From Takakia lepidozioides (lineage: Eukaryota; Streptophyta; Takakiopsida; Takakiales; Takakiaceae): a stretch of 64,000 nt of DNA. The stretch lies in the NCBI GenBank assembly GCA_030704615.1, contig CM060733.1, positions 48,484,001 through 48,548,000 of the forward strand, written 5' to 3'. Within the stretch, counting starts at the first letter, position 1. Each line of letters begins with the position of its first letter. The position numbers and the translations under genes are program-made. The notes under the pieces are model-generated. The model was not told the DNA's origin, did no database searches, and worked only from the letters and a program-made list of their open reading frames with translations. This document shows, one piece after another, positions 21,662 to 34,987 of the stretch.

Positions 21662-21735
21662 TAGGACCCACCCCCGAAAGGCGGCAGTAGCCGCAAGGCA
21701 AAGTGGCTCTTAGCTACGCCGGCTTTGGCCGGAGT
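21662..21735 (-). repeat. Retroelement-tail-like dispersed repeat, copy 2
   Basis: Minus-strand copy of the block at 16966-17045, ending in the GCCGGCTTTGGCCGG palindrome. No reading frame adjoins it. Confidence 0.6.
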
Positions 21736-23678
21736 CTTCTATCTCTCTTTGGTAGGTGGGAAAGAGGTCTTTGCTTGTTTTTGGGCTTATGTGTTTAGAT
21801 AAGTATATAGGTTTGGATGGGTCTGGTGTTAATCTGTGTGGGTGCATCTTTATCTATGAACAACACATGTGTGTATGCGCAATGTGGGTCGTTAGGAGAG
21901 GGTTTACTTGGGGAAGAGAAGCATCTGCTTGGATAAACATTTTGTTCTTGAATGCTAGGATGTTAGTATGTGATCATACTTTGTAGACTAATTCCGAAAA
22001 GCATGTCATATGGAGGTGGCAGCATTTTTATGCAAATAGCTGATACAGTTAGAAGTTTGTTTAGGTGGTTGTCACGGGTAGAATGATTAACATTGTGGTT
22101 TCGAAATACATAAAGAGATAAAAACTCAATATTAACTAAATTCGGACTTTCAAGAAGTCTGGATTTAATGACATATGAAATGAATACAGAGCTAATACAA
22201 AGATAAATAATAAAATTTTATATATTTGAATATATTTATATTATATAATAACCATATTATTAAAAAAATATTATACCCATTTTTATATTCAAATTTTACG
22301 TTGTTCATATCAATGTTTTGTAGAAAAGGTTGTCATATATTTAATCTTTGAACACTTTGAGTAATGATATGATATTCCGTCAACACAATCATGAGAAGTA
22401 TCCCAAAATAGAACCAAATACAAAAAAATATGATTGAATCACAAAAGATTTTATATTTCATTCAAAAAATAAAGCCATGTTTGGTCCCTACACATTAATA
22501 TGTGTTGTACTACGTAATGATATACGTATGAATATCATCAGATCATCAAAATAGAAAGTATATTTCGACATGAACCATATCTATACTAGATTTTTTTTGT
22601 TTGTACTACAAGAGAATGTGCGGGTGTGGTGACCTAGATTCGTAATATGCTAATTCAGATCCTGTTTGTAATGACGATTCATTTGCAAGACGACTGCCAT
22701 GCGAAAATAGGCATAACTCTAGGTCGTCGTGGATTTTATAGTACCATGTTTCGATGTACACTTGCCAATGTGAAGACAGTTAAGAAGAATCTCAATATGA
22801 CTCTCATCCGAATTAACACTAACAACCACATTGCGCAGTAAAATTAAGATCCAGACTTGTGGGATTCTTATTTCCGCAATCGACCTTCTCATGTCCAATG
22901 ATGCTTCACAACTCCTTACGATTCTCTGAAGACAAAAAACACAAATGAGACATTTCTATGAGCAGTGATGTAAACACATTGCTTTGCTTAACACTGCTGC
23001 TTTCGAGTGCGTTCAAACATCGTGAGCTTAGCTGCAGGGACAAACATGTGCATTTTTTATTTTTTGTTTTTTTTAAGAGAACAAGGGACGGTGCCCTGGA
23101 AAATTTATTAAGATTATTTGAAGGGGAAAAAAGTAAAACCCCGGAGTACACCATCGAGGTACACACACTGTAGACAGTGATTGGGAGAACGGACCTCCAT
23201 TGGGAGAAAGAAAAACTAGGGTATGACACCCTAACCCGGTTACAACCTCCGGGGACAGACTGAGACAACGGGAGCCTAAGAGCTGGAGTAGGATTCGGCA
23301 AGGAGAGTAGAGCACTAACAAGCTATCGTGATAATGAGTACAAAGCAGCTGATCCTGATTTACTCTCGAGCATGTGCATTTAGTATCACAGTTGAGGTTG
23401 ACATGTGGATTTGGAAACCTCATTACTATACTAATTGCATGGTTTACTCTTTAGCTTTTGATCCATTCTTTTTTTCTCAATAGAAACAATGGACTGTACT
23501 TACAATCAATGTGCTCTCAATGTGCCACAATGTCATTGGCTTTGTTACATTGTATTGGCCTCTGATGAAAGATTATGCTCTACATCTCCGATTATAATGG
23601 TACCCAAATATGATCCTCATGCACAAGCGATTTTTTCCCATAAACCGTAATATCCCTCCTTATTAGAGTAGCCTTAAT
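21736..23678. other. Gene-free AT-rich DNA
   Basis: Mostly AT-rich sequence without coherent frames. A block at about 23070-23290 (CGGTGCCCTGGAAAATTTATTAAG onward, then a T-rich end) looks like an inserted repeat, but I cannot classify it. Confidence 0.4.
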
Positions 23679-24760
23679 CTACATAATGCCCCAATTCACC
23701 CCATTCTCTTCTGTTGGAACCACCTCTTGAATTTTTTTGCAGAGCTCTTTGAGAGTAAACTCGTGATTGCACGCTTTGAAAGGGATACCAATAACTTCGG
23801 ACATTACTCTCTTTAACTTTCTAACATCTTCAAGACGTAACGCACTTGCAATAGCCTTTGATATATTCCCCTTCTCGAAGCATGGTTCGCACGTAAACTT
23901 CCATATCATCTACAGCAGACCACTCCATGTTTAATATTCAACTATTGGGGACACCAATCATCAAGTAATTTCGAAGAACCATGAAACCACGATTGAAAAA
24001 TAATTGAGGAATTAAAAAAAAACTAAAGTTTGAAAGAATTATCATGATCTCCGAAAAAAAAATGCGCGTACCAAGATAGTTAGGTTGAAGAAGGCAATGT
24101 TGACGAATAGAATGATCAACATATATCCCGAACCAAGACCAGTGCTGATGGTTCCGATCGTTGGAAGGCCGCACTCTCTGCACACAGTTCTCACGAACAT
24201 AGTCTACCACATCTTGAAGCTTCAATCATCTTGTGCATGAACAACGAAACTATCTTTGACCATACCTAAATTGTTGTAAATTTGATCCTTAGAGGCACTC
24301 TCTCCTATAGATAACACTTTGAAAGAAAGAGAGAAAAATCATACATCTTTGTGTTCCTCAGTGCTTCGGAAGGTTCATCGCCAACTAATAGAATCTGAGT
24401 CTATTTTGCAAAAGGCTTGACTGCAAATTTCATTAAAACTTTGTCAAGATCTATGACTATGTACTTTATTTCATGAATACACGATGTAGCCGGACGTAAC
24501 TCATGAACAGTGCTCAACTGACCAAATGGAACAAATGTCAAGATTGTTTCATGATCTTCGTTGGAACAAAAACCTCCAACAATCTGAAAAGAACATCTTT
24601 TTGGGCGCATGACCAAATAACAACATAAAAATTCGTCATCAACAACTTTAAAAAATCAATTACACCTAGACAAGGAATTACAAGCGGTGTATTTTGCGCT
24701 TGAAGTTTTACGAGTTGTTTGGGATATTTGGCTTTAAACAACTCCAATCACTTGGAGGAG
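23679..24760 (-). pseudogene. NIF/FCP1-like phosphatase remnants
   Basis: Three minus-strand pieces lie in order: 24747-24538 with FLKLLMTNFYVVIWSCAQKD, 24616-24401 with IKYIVIDLDKVLMKF, and further open pieces down to 23679. The first recalls the NF-V-IWSS segment of NIF/FCP1-type HAD phosphatases, and the second may be a related strand. Frames change between pieces and stops intervene. The first piece is shared with the left duplicated copy. I see no complete catalytic DXDX(T/V) signature. Called a decayed gene or gene-derived repeat, by motif only. Confidence 0.4.
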
Positions 24761-26089
24761 GTCTGAAGCACAAAAGACCGTTGACGCTTAATATGATGAT
24801 CATTTGTTTCTTCTAGCCCGAGAGGATTTGGGGGATAAGCTCTTGGTGGTAGTCATCTACATGAAGACGAAAGGTCATTAGTAGTGTTATAAGAACAAAA
24901 CAAAAAATGAAAACAATAAAGCTTCTTTCGGACCCTGCATCAAAGTGCATCCAAACATGACATGTGCAACGCTGAATAGAATGAAACTTGTATTATTCAC
25001 CAAAACATAGGAAGAATATAATACAAAAGAAGAATAATGTGGATCAAATAAATACCCTCCCAGGCCGGCTTAAAGATAACTTAGTCTTTTTGGACCTTGT
25101 GAGTAAGGAGGATGACGGATTAGATTCCGGACCTCCATCTCTAGCGAAGGTTTTCAACTCCAATCTTCTTGAAATTTTATGTCCCTCATTTCCAGAAGTA
25201 CACATTTAGCCAGTTGAATTAAATGACTTTGATCTCGTTGATATGCAAACCGAATCCAAGAATCTTCGAGAAACTCCCTTAGAGAATATGCATGGTACTT
25301 TCTCGGAAAAAAGAGCTGTCCCAATGTGGATATGATGTGATCCCTCTTGAGACAACGAAATAGGCAAATGGATGCTTGGACATACTCAGCTCAACTGAAA
25401 CTCGCACAACATCTTGTGTCTAAAATCAACTTTTAGAACGTTACAATCTTTAACCAAAAACACAAAGAACAATTATATAGAATCACCTTGTATATGTCAC
25501 AATAGTTACCTTTGCTTCCCATACTCTCGGTATTGAGGAATCTATAAACTTGCATTACCTTACCATGTAATATGGATTCATCCATTCCAAAATGCTACAT
25601 TTTGGAATCTTTGTGATTTGTAATTCAAGTAATGCATCTCCACCAGACGAACAAGATTTGGGTGGAATACTCCCCATTACAAGTCGTCTTCGTGTGCAGT
25701 GATCCATTTTTTCCTGCCCCGGTGATTAAAAAAAAAACACAAAACAAAAATTCTGTAGGGGAATGTATGTAGTATGTTCAAGATAGAGAACCCTAATCAA
25801 GATGGAATGTTCACAAACATTCCTACAACAAGAGCAGGACCAAAACAATTTTTGCTTTCAAGTTCTGCTTCATATTGCATCCATTTTGATAAGATATCTC
25901 TAGAGCCAGTTACTAACAAAATCAAGTCAGAGGGGCCTAAACACCTTTTGGCTTAACAATTGTTGATGCAAGAGTCATGCGCACAGGCGAATTTGATCCA
26001 TTTAAAGGCCCACCAGGCCAGTTACATTTCCCAGACTTCCACTCAACTTGGTGTAGCACTCCAATTGTCCTCATTACATGTTCAAACCT

Positions 26090-26265
26090 TACACCAAAGG
26101 CTCTCTGCCTCTTGTCTCTCTCTTTTGTGTTTGTGTTCAGCCCACACTGGGCGCGAGGTCTACGGCCACAAGGCTACATCAAATGCATTATGAGTGCATT
26201 CTCTCTCTCTTGTTTGCTACAGCAAACAATGTCTTATGAGTACATTCTCTTTTGTGCGTGCATGC
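26090..26265 (+). mobile_element. LINE 3' tail fragments
   Basis: Contains CACTGGGCGCGAGGTCTACGG and two copies of ATGAGT(A/G)CATTCTCT, the 3' tail signature shared with the LINEs at 9893 (minus) and 29636 (minus). It lies downstream of the EMB1703-like gene and is absent from the left copy. Confidence 0.5.
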
Positions 26266-26432
26266 GCAATGTAACCATCAGCCTTCGGGAGACACCTCCA
26301 AAACAAGGTGTTACCACCTTAAATCTACATGAGATGAAATTCTAACAAATAGTGTGACATCCAAACTACATGGTGGTATAAAGGGACTTGAAAGCTTCAT
26401 AAAAATGAGTGGGTACTAGTCGACATCAAGAT

Positions 26433-29400
26433 CTAAGAGGGGCGCCGGCCATAGCCAAACCCTTCATCAAGAACAGTATCCACATCGATGAGGCGATCCC
26501 GCTCCAGTTCATCCCAATAGACTGCACTCCCAATCTCTATAATCCGTCGCTCCACATCTTCAAGGGGCTGCCCTGGTTTAAGTTCAAGCTGCCCTTTCTT
26601 GAGCACCGTCACCTTGAAGCCCTCTGCCTTTGCATCTTGATACAGGTCCTGCACCATGAGGTAGAGAAGTGAATCAAGTGAGTCCCGTATAACATCTAGC
26701 TAAAAGTTGCCTCGGATCGGTTGGTCATTTATCCTAAGGTTGTAAGCTGTGGTGGGACTTGTGATTCCAAGGGCAACATAATCTACACGACAGCAGTGAA
26801 AGGGAGATGAAAAGAGGAAGAAAAACTGCAGCAAACAAAGGATCTTTACCTTAGGATTAAAAGGGACGACCTGAAGACCATCCACAGGCATTTTGTCAGG
26901 CTGGGTTCGCAGAAGAGAACAGAAGTTGACAGCCTCCTTTCGGTCCTGGAAAGCCACTGTATGAAATTTTGTCTTCATTTTTCCTTCAATGATCCCTCCA
27001 AAGTCTGGAGTCATATCCAATGAGTAGAGCCCATCTTCTGCCTCTCCTTTTACTGTCGTGTGCAACCCAATACACTACATCCACCCAAAATTCAGCCTTG
27101 TTAATTGACCATTGCTATAAAGCTACCTGCGTAGCAAAAGACCAACACCATGATCGTGGAAAGAATGTACTCTATGGCCTTTTATGCTGCGCTTGGCTTT
27201 GATGTACTCTCAATTGTGTTGTGCTTGTGGGATAGTCACTATCTTGGAGCCATTTAAACCCACAAGGCCAAGACATTGTCCCCATGGTGCACTTGTGGTC
27301 AAACACAGGACCTGGCAATCCTCTACTGGGGTTTTTTGGTTTGAGCTAAGGCTGACATTGAGAGCTGAATCTACAGCCTGATCTTGAGTCCCATGGGTAG
27401 TACAGAGGTGATGTACACGATTGCCAGTGACCAGAGATATGAAGAGAAACAAAGATAACTCCACAGGAAGCTCAAAGAGCTTTTGGGACAAAGAAAAGGA
27501 AAGACAATAGAACAAAACAGTAGACCCCTAACAACCAGCAGCCATAACCATAGAGCTACAAGTCAACCTCAAATGATTTCCTAATTGTGTGGGTGTCAGG
27601 TACACACGGCACATGTGATCTTCATTTCTCTCAAGGAATGGCTGTCACTAAAAGAGCCCTGATTTCCTAGTAGAGGGACAACGAAAGAAGAAATGCTCCT
27701 CACTCTCACTCTCCATCCTCCCCTATTTATCACAACCAAGACATAGTTGTTTGGCTTGCTGCAGCCTGCCTCTGGCCCAGAGAGCGAGAGGGAGAGAGAG
27801 TTTGAGTGTGGTTCTCATTTGACACTTTTGTTGCATCCTTCCACAAGACTTACCAATATATATGGTAGATCTAGCCACCATAGCTCGTCTTGCTTGGTTG
27901 GTTTGTACTCTGCATACTTGTTAAGCATGGCCTTTTGTCCAAACGTCTCGCTTTCCTCCCGTATCTTTTTTTTAATCTTTTCGTAGTGTAGACGTGCATA
28001 CTCCTTCTCTCCTTCCACACCTTGTGACAACAGCCTCTCGGCCTCATTGATTTCATCCTGGGTAATCCATTTATCTAGGTTCCGGCCAACCTCTTTCATC
28101 AGAGCCCGTTGTGCAGGGTCCTTTTCCATGTCATATTTTCTTTGGAGGTCGTCTGCCCATTTCTTTGTGTGCTCCCAGGATGCCTCTTGATTGGCTTTCC
28201 TGTATCATGGACCAAGGGTCAGAAATGCAGCATTTCCCCAACAATCCACAGTTCCCTCTCCTTTCGGGCATTGCTGGGGATAAGAAGGCGTCGCACATCA
28301 AAAGGGGGATTTCAAAAGTGAAATCCCTTCCTCGCAATCCTAGAAAGAGCATACAGAAAACCCATAAGACTAGAGAAGTGAGACCCTGATGAAGCCAAAA
28401 CGATGATGAACTAAACCCATAACTGTGTGAACTTGAATCTCAGCACTGAGCAAAGACACTAAGAAAAGAAGTAGAACAGACCTGCCGCTGCTGGTTACAG
28501 TTGTCTTGGAACCACTGATCGAAGTGAACTCATTGGACCGACCTCTCTCCATACTGGGGCCCCTTTTTTTTCTGGAGGGCTGGGAGAGGGGAGGAGGGGA
28601 GGATTTAGAAGTAGAGGGAGCAGGAGGAGGGGAGGGAGATGGGGGAGGGGGAGAAGAAAGGCCAAGTTGCTCCTGTATTATGCGTTTTCGATCCATATCA
28701 AACTGAGACTTTATGTCTCCAGCCAAACCCTCCAACCCCTCTGTCCCCTTCCACTTTGCCATGTACATTTCAGGGGGGTCAAAGATTGAGATGCCATCTG
28801 TCAATATCACAGTGGTGATGGCTTAGAATGCCTACTCTTGAAATCTCTAAAACTCACTGTACGATTCAGTCCTGAAATTCTTAACTGTCAAGGTTGGAAA
28901 CAATGAACACACCTGCTTTCCAGAGGGATAAGAACCTATTGGTACAGTGAATACCAATGGTAACAGCAGATTGGTGACCCATATTACCATGAAACTGGCA
29001 GTCCAGTCAAACTGTTTTCAAACAGGGTCAAAATTTGCATCCCAGCAAACCATGTAACCCTCCATAAGAAAACCTGGCTTCCAAGAAATACCAACAGACA
29101 TAGAACAATAGACAGTGCAGCCTACCGCGCCCATAGTCAAGATTCTCCACCCGCTCTTGGATCCATGTTTTCACCAGCTCCCCCTCCCTCTCAAACTTAC
29201 GCTCCAGACCCTTGAAAAAAAGAATTTCTTCCTCAGAATTCAGGCCATCGAAGCTCTCTCGGCCTGCCTCCTCATTGTCACGCACTTTGAACACTATAGC
29301 TCGCAACACCTCATCTCGCATCCACTCCATTTCTTCCTGCTCCTCATTTATCAGCCTCCCTTGCTTTACTTCTGAGTTATTCCCTTGAGGGCCTTCCGTT

Positions 29401-32400
29401 TGTCTATGTTCAAAGTCCTTCTTTTCATCGCTCTCAGAGGCCTCCATTCGAGTTATCCCCTTTGTCTCCCCAGAACTAAGGGCCTCTGCATAGAAGTTAC
29501 TTGAAATCAAAGGATGAATGCAATACATGCACATTTATGGGGGCTACAGCAGTCATCTATCCAGGCAGACAAGATTAGCTAGCCTACTGATTTGATGCAG
29601 TGAGCAAAAACGATCTGATTTCTGATGGAAATTGAAACAGAGAGAGAATGTACTCATAAAATGTTGTTGGCTGTAGCCTTGTGGTCCATAGACCCCTCGA
29701 CCAGTTTGGGCAGAACAAAAGTGACCAGATACTACCTTTGTGAGGGGCCCAGTCCGGTAGTGTGACTTACATTGATAGAGACAATCAGTTCGGGTTTCCC
29801 AGATATCCTCTACAAAGCCCTTCACACAAGCATCAACTTGCTGGGTGTGTGCTGCCCAGCAATTAGACCCCAGCAGCGCCAGGGCTTTAGGCTCAGCCTC
29901 AAGATTTTGAAAGTTGGTGAACAGAGGTGCAGGGACAATGTTCTTGATCGCCCTGAAGAGGGTCACTCTCTGGGGAGAAGATCCTGGACAATGTATCAGA
30001 AAATGGGTATTGTCTTCACATTCGGGCATTTACAATCTCCTCTTCCTCTCTGCATCTTTCTATTTTCAAAGGTAAGTTTCCCACCGTGAGTTTAAATTTC
30101 AGTCTAGTGCCAAGGGTACGTAGGCCGTTTCCGTAAGGTTCTCGCCCATGTCACAGACTGGAAACAAGTTCAGGGAAGTTTTATGCCTAACTTCTTTAAT
30201 GAGAGAGAGAAAGAGGAATGGAGATTACCATCTGCCCCATATGCAGTAACCTGAGGTGGGGAAACATCTGCAATTGCTTCAGTGCTTTCCTTCTCCGCCA
30301 GTTCTGTCAAAGGCTGCGATTTGGCTCCAGAATCTGCCTTCAACACAGACTGGGCATCATTGGATCCAGTTGCTGGCTTCTCGTCTTGAGAGCTCACAAC
30401 CTCTTTCCTCAACCTGAAATATCCAGTGCTGGCCTTTGAGCCCCCTGTCCCTGAGGAAGGACCATCCAAGCCAACCCCCTCCTTAGCCTTTTTAGCTGCA
30501 ATTCTGGCACGGGCTTCTTCAGGGGATATGATGATGCGAGGCTTTACTCCATGTGGACTGAGAGAGGAAATGGGTGGATTTACTTTGCCGTCCACAGGGG
30601 GAATTACACGGCCATTGATAGGTGGCTTGGCCTTCCTATTGGGCACTGCGATTTCTGAGCCATTTGTAGTCAACTTTGCTGAATCTTTAGATGGTGGATT
30701 TGCTGCACCATTTATGGAAGACTTTTTCTCGCCAATTAGACTAGCCTGTCCACTTGTGGCAGGAATGGCCTCACTCTTCAGAGGTGGCTTTATCCTGCCA
30801 TTGATAGGAGCCTTGGCTTGACCGTCAATGGGTAACCCAGTGCTGTCTCCAGCAGTGCTTGAAATCTCATTGGTATGGGCCTTGTCTACTGCTTCTGCAA
30901 GTAGACCCTCCGTTCCCAGTAACCCCCCTGCACCAGCAGTGTTTGTGATTTAGCATAGAGATTCTGAAATTGGTCCCAGGTACAATTACTGGTAGAGCAT
31001 AGTGGGACAAGGTGATCTGAACGAGATGGAAGACTACCACATCCTCTGGCCAGAATAAGTCTAAATGATTGTCTTTGAAAGCACTCTTGGTGGTGTGTAC
31101 TTATAATAGACTGGGGCAAGGAACAGACTCAAAAGCTGTGAGGTACCCATCATGGTACATCAATACCACTGTCTGTGGCAGAGTGGATTGCACAATGTAT
31201 CCTCTAACACAGGCCCACATACATTTGAACTCAGACGGACCTACTGTGCGGCCACAGAGCCCCAACCGATGGGCTATCTGTTCAGGCATCTCTTAATTAT
31301 AGCATCTATTTTCAATATCAGGATGGAAGAAAACTAAGTGGGAGAGCTCTCACACCCTACCTTCTCTTGGGTCAAGAGGGACGCCATTCAGTCCTTCATT
31401 CCTGACACCAGCTAGGTCTGAATTAGACAATCCTGTAGCCATCCCTTCACCTGGATGATTGGCACCATAACGGCGAATGTCATCCAGTTGTCCAGCGAGT
31501 ACTTTGAGATTGTCAGAATGGAAGTCTGGACCCATGTCATCTGCCTTACCCTGGCGCCAACAAGTTTGAACAGAAACAACATGAGTGTGGTGATATTTCA
31601 TTCTCCTGCAATAAGAGGATGTACAATAATGTTCCTTGAAGTAGAAATCCAGTGTCATGTCCGTACCAGCAGCAAGTGCACAAAAAGCTGTATTTACTTT
31701 CTTTCTCGGGGTGCAACTATGACGGCCAGGGGGAGAGAAAGCTTAGAAGTCCTAGTAACTGCTCCAAGATAAGTGAAGTCAGTGTGAGATGTAGAACTGA
31801 ACACAGAAGCCTCATTGTAGTCAGATTGCACACTTTATCACCAGTAGCAATTGCAGGAAGATGTACTCTTATTGCTTTCTCAGAGAGTAAGTTGTAGAGA
31901 GAATGGCTGCACAGAGAACATAACTATCCAAGTTCAAAAGAGTTGGTCTTTCAATTTGGTATTACAGAAGACTCACAGGTAGCAGTTCCTTTAAGAGCAA
32001 ATCTTGCATCTCCATGTCCACACTTGGCTCTCTATCTGTAGTTTTTGGTGGCTTCTCATCTCTAATCTGACCAGGCATTGGCCGGTCAAGGTTTTTCTTG
32101 CCCAATCGCCCATTTGATGGTGCGATTCGTACAGGCCCAATGTCCGTGTTGGCGGAAAAAGCAAGTGCCTCGGCACTTTGTTGCTCGGCGAGGCGGGCTT
32201 CCCGGGCCATAGTCCGAATCTCCACTACTCTCTTCCTGAACTCATCATCATCAACCAAAGGTTTGGCTATCTCTCCTGCACAACCTCCAAACCATGTTCA
32301 ACTTTGCTGATCAAAACAAAACCCACTGGTGTCTATCCCAAGAGTAGGTGTAGATCACATATGCCACTACACTCAAATTCATGAGCATTTCATTATACAA

Positions 32401-34185
32401 AATCTTCATACTGAGTTTCTGCCATTTTTCAGAAGTAATGGGAAAACTGAGCCATGGTGTCGGCTAGGACTTGGCAGACAAAACTAATCAAAGCAGTCAG
32501 AAGCTTCAAGTTACATAAACCTCATGAAGTAGGACCTGAAAATTCTCCAGCACTTTGAAAAGAAAAAGAATGGAGAGTGGATGCTTCGACAATTTTCATA
32601 TACAAAATACCCTTGAGGCCATAGTGGCCACAGGTTACTGACCTTCCCAGACCTGGACATGAGGCATCGGTGTTAAAGGCTGCTATTGACCTCATACAAC
32701 AAAGTACAAATGGGTGATTCTAATATGGTCAATGGAGGGTCACCAACACCTTCAACATCTAAAAATTTTCCTGGACCTTCACAGAAGACAGGCAAAGAGG
32801 GCCATACCTGTCAGCTTGTGGTCTTCCTCCTCCAGAACCGGGTTTATCCCATTCTCTATCTCTTCCTTCATAGTCCTCATTCTGCTCAGCCGGAGCTCCC
32901 GGTCGTGCTCCTGTCTTGCCTCCGTCTTCTTCTTCTCGGACATAAAGATGCGGGCCCCCCATACAATGCAGATTGCATAGAACACCAAAAACCCTAAAAG
33001 AGAATATTTCGCTGCTGGTGGGGTATTGGAGACCACAGCACCCACCCGGCTATATACTGACCCAAGTGTCGTCTTCACTCCCATTCTCTGGTCATTCTCA
33101 TCCTTTCTTGAGTTGAAAATAGCACCGTAGATATTGTAAAGCGCCTCTTTTGGACCTATGACTGGCTCTCCCTCTCTCGCAAACTTGAAAATTGAGCTGG
33201 CTCGTGAAGGTCTAACGATCCCTACCTCTATCTCTCTCGCCAGCACCTTAGCCCGGGAACTTCTCTCAGCCACCAATGTGTTATTCTGTGTATCTACAGA
33301 TTGCGAGAAAAAGGGCTCGATGCCAGACCTTCGCAAAATCTCATCCTCGTCAATGGTAACTTTCACTGGTATACCTTCAGCATTCTCGTGTACTAAGAAA
33401 ATGGGATTGGTTCCCACCCCCCAGGATTCGATGTCCTCTTGATATAAAATATGCCATTGCTTCAAATCAGTCCAAGCTTTCTCTCCCTTCTCCTTAACCC
33501 TCGACAGTTTGGCGCCTGACTCTTTTGTGAAATCTCGAAAGCTAAACCCTAGTTTTCTACCCTGTGTTGTCGAACGGTCCATAAGGACAACCCCACCATC
33601 TCCTTGCTCAATGCGCTCATCTGACTCATTCTCATTCAGTGCCGAGATGTCACCCCTTTCTCTTTGTCTCCCTTCCTCAATTGCATCTCCATTTTCGATC
33701 CTTTGCTCGTCACTTTCTCTCTCATTCGTCCCCTCTACTAACGAAGAGCCTTTCGACGCACCTGTTGCGACAGAGACTTGCAATCCACGTCGGAGTTGAC
33801 CCCGCAACCCAGAGTGAGAAACTGATGGAAACAGAAGTCTGGAGCCCGCTACCCCCGAAGTTAAAGAGCTCAAACGCAACGGCGTTTTGAGCACACCTCT
33901 ACTTAAATAACCCACTCGTCCATCCCTTTGAAATCTTCCTCTCAATTCGCTTGTCTGCCCTATCTCTGTCGCCTTCAACCGCCCACGTACTCTTATCACC
34001 TTTAACCTCACTCCAAAATTCTGGGACGGAGCCCCATGACCTCGCCCGCCATATCCTGAGCTATCTTGCCCACACAGACTTCCAGTTTGAGAGCCCACTA
34101 CTCGAGAAATCCGGCATTGGTGAGAATGCTGGGCAGAACATGACGACAGATGGAAACCAGCCCCTACCAAGAAAGTGGTGGCCAT
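26433..34185 (-). CDS. EMB1703: EMB1703-like plastid protein
   Basis: Complement exons: 32808-34185, 31977-32275, 31361-31550, 30229-30894, 29126-29485, 28482-28797, 27854-28199, 26850-27074 and 26433-26648. All introns are GT-AG and phases close to 1331 aa. The C-terminal half matches my memory of Arabidopsis EMBRYO DEFECTIVE 1703 in motif order: DEVLRAIVFKVRDNE, ENLDYG..GISIFDPPE, EHTKKW, LDKWIT.DEI, FGQKA...Y.EY, LWWLDLPYIL, YSLDM, and EGFKVTVL..G.L.L..GQPLE. Start ATG 34183-34185 (MATTFLVGAGF) is followed by a Ser/Ala/Gln-rich, basic, transit-peptide-like stretch. One membrane segment is likely at residues 395-416 (LLGFLVFYAICIVWGARIF), followed by a charged coiled-coil-like region. Exon 4 is a Pro/Lys-rich linker of about 220 residues. 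Biochemical role not known to me; loss is embryo-lethal in Arabidopsis. Introns 4 and 7 hold LINE debris. Confidence 0.88.
27640..27760 (-). mobile_element. LINE zinc-knuckle (zf-RVT) remnant in EMB1703 intron 7
   Basis: The minus strand reads CLG(C).K ... ESESEEH.FFRCPSTR, the pattern of the zinc-knuckle domain after plant LINE reverse transcriptases. The same remnant sits in the displaced slice at about 1450-1550, so it predates the duplication. Confidence 0.5.
29636..30175 (-). mobile_element. LINE C-terminal fragment in EMB1703 intron 4
   Basis: The minus strand encodes the zinc-knuckle (ECEDNTHFLIHCPG) and the tail motifs FTNFQNLEAEPKALALLGSNCW, AAHTQQVDAC and GFVEDIW. It is the same family as 9893-11041. 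Its right part, near the exon 4 donor, also keeps the RLKFKL.VG.LPL-like upstream segment. Intron 4 still has good splice sites, so it should be spliced out. Confidence 0.75.
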
Positions 34186-34987
34186 GGTAGAGACTCGAGA
34201 CCCCAACACAATGAACGGGGAAGAACCCAAACTGAAACAGAGAGCTGCAGAATTACTCCTCAAGACCAGCCATTGAAAATTCCCTCTCCTACAAAAATGT
34301 CACAACTGCTCTCCAGACTCTAGACTACAACCCAATCTCATCTCCCCCGAGAAAACTCACCCTGCCAACTGCAAATCCATGCCGAAGCTGAAACCTCCAC
34401 GTTGCAAAAACGTACTGTGATGCTACATGGGTTTTCTCTCTGCTTAGATGGATGAAAGCAAACACTTTCTAACAAAATTCTCACATCCCTCACGATGTTT
34501 TATGAAGACAGTCTGCAAAAATCTGAGCCTCAGCTGTGAGTCTGTCACCGCAGATTGTCACAGGCACCAATCTCATCTCTTGCAAGCAGAGGATAAGCCC
34601 AAAGCTTGTCATCTCAACCGTCCATCACTGTTCCCACTGCAGTCTACTCATCAAACCATCACATCTTCGTGGACGGAAGTCTGGATCACCGATCCGCACA
34701 CACACACTCGACACGAAACCCAAGCGAAGCTGCCGTCCCGTCCCGTCCCGTTCTTCCAGTCCGTGTCCAAACGTCCAAACGTGTGGGGACGGACGGCAGC
34801 GTCAGTCAGGGTTGCACGTTCATGTTTGCTGCACCCCTGGTTTAGCCGGGTATTGCCATAAACCCTAGAAAGTACCTTTTCCTTCTCTTGAAACTTTATC
34901 TTTATCTTTATCTTGTCTTTAGAGTGAACGATAGTATTTTTCTGAAGTATCGACATTCTAGCGATGACGAAGGTCGGAGACTAGTTT
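34186..34987. promoter_or_regulatory. 5' flank and putative promoter of the EMB1703-like gene
   Basis: No gene seen; open frames here are GC-driven noise. The region upstream of the start codon at 34185 should hold the 5' UTR and core promoter. I did not find a convincing TATA box at a fixed distance. Confidence 0.35.

Larger units (their letters stand above)
24597..29625 (-). repeat. Parent of the segmental duplication at 44-11625
   Basis: This is the better preserved copy. It holds the intact 3' half of the EMB1703-like gene (exons 5-9) and its downstream DNA, including the empty target site of the hAT composite near 25048. The duplicated tract ends about 10 bp before the LINE fragment in intron 4. 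Confidence 0.85.

Noticed and set aside
32686-33890. Plus-strand frames opposite EMB1703 exon 1
   Set aside because: Antisense shadows of a strong coding exon; composition follows the reverse strand and no motif is present.
26433-34185. Starting EMB1703 at the upstream TTG (34263)
   Set aside because: The frame is open to 34263 but without ATG. The first in-frame ATG at 34185 has a good context and is followed by a transit-peptide-like sequence.
34448-34868. Overlapping plus-strand frames upstream of EMB1703
   Set aside because: Three overlapping frames, none with a domain; GC-rich promoter DNA explains them.
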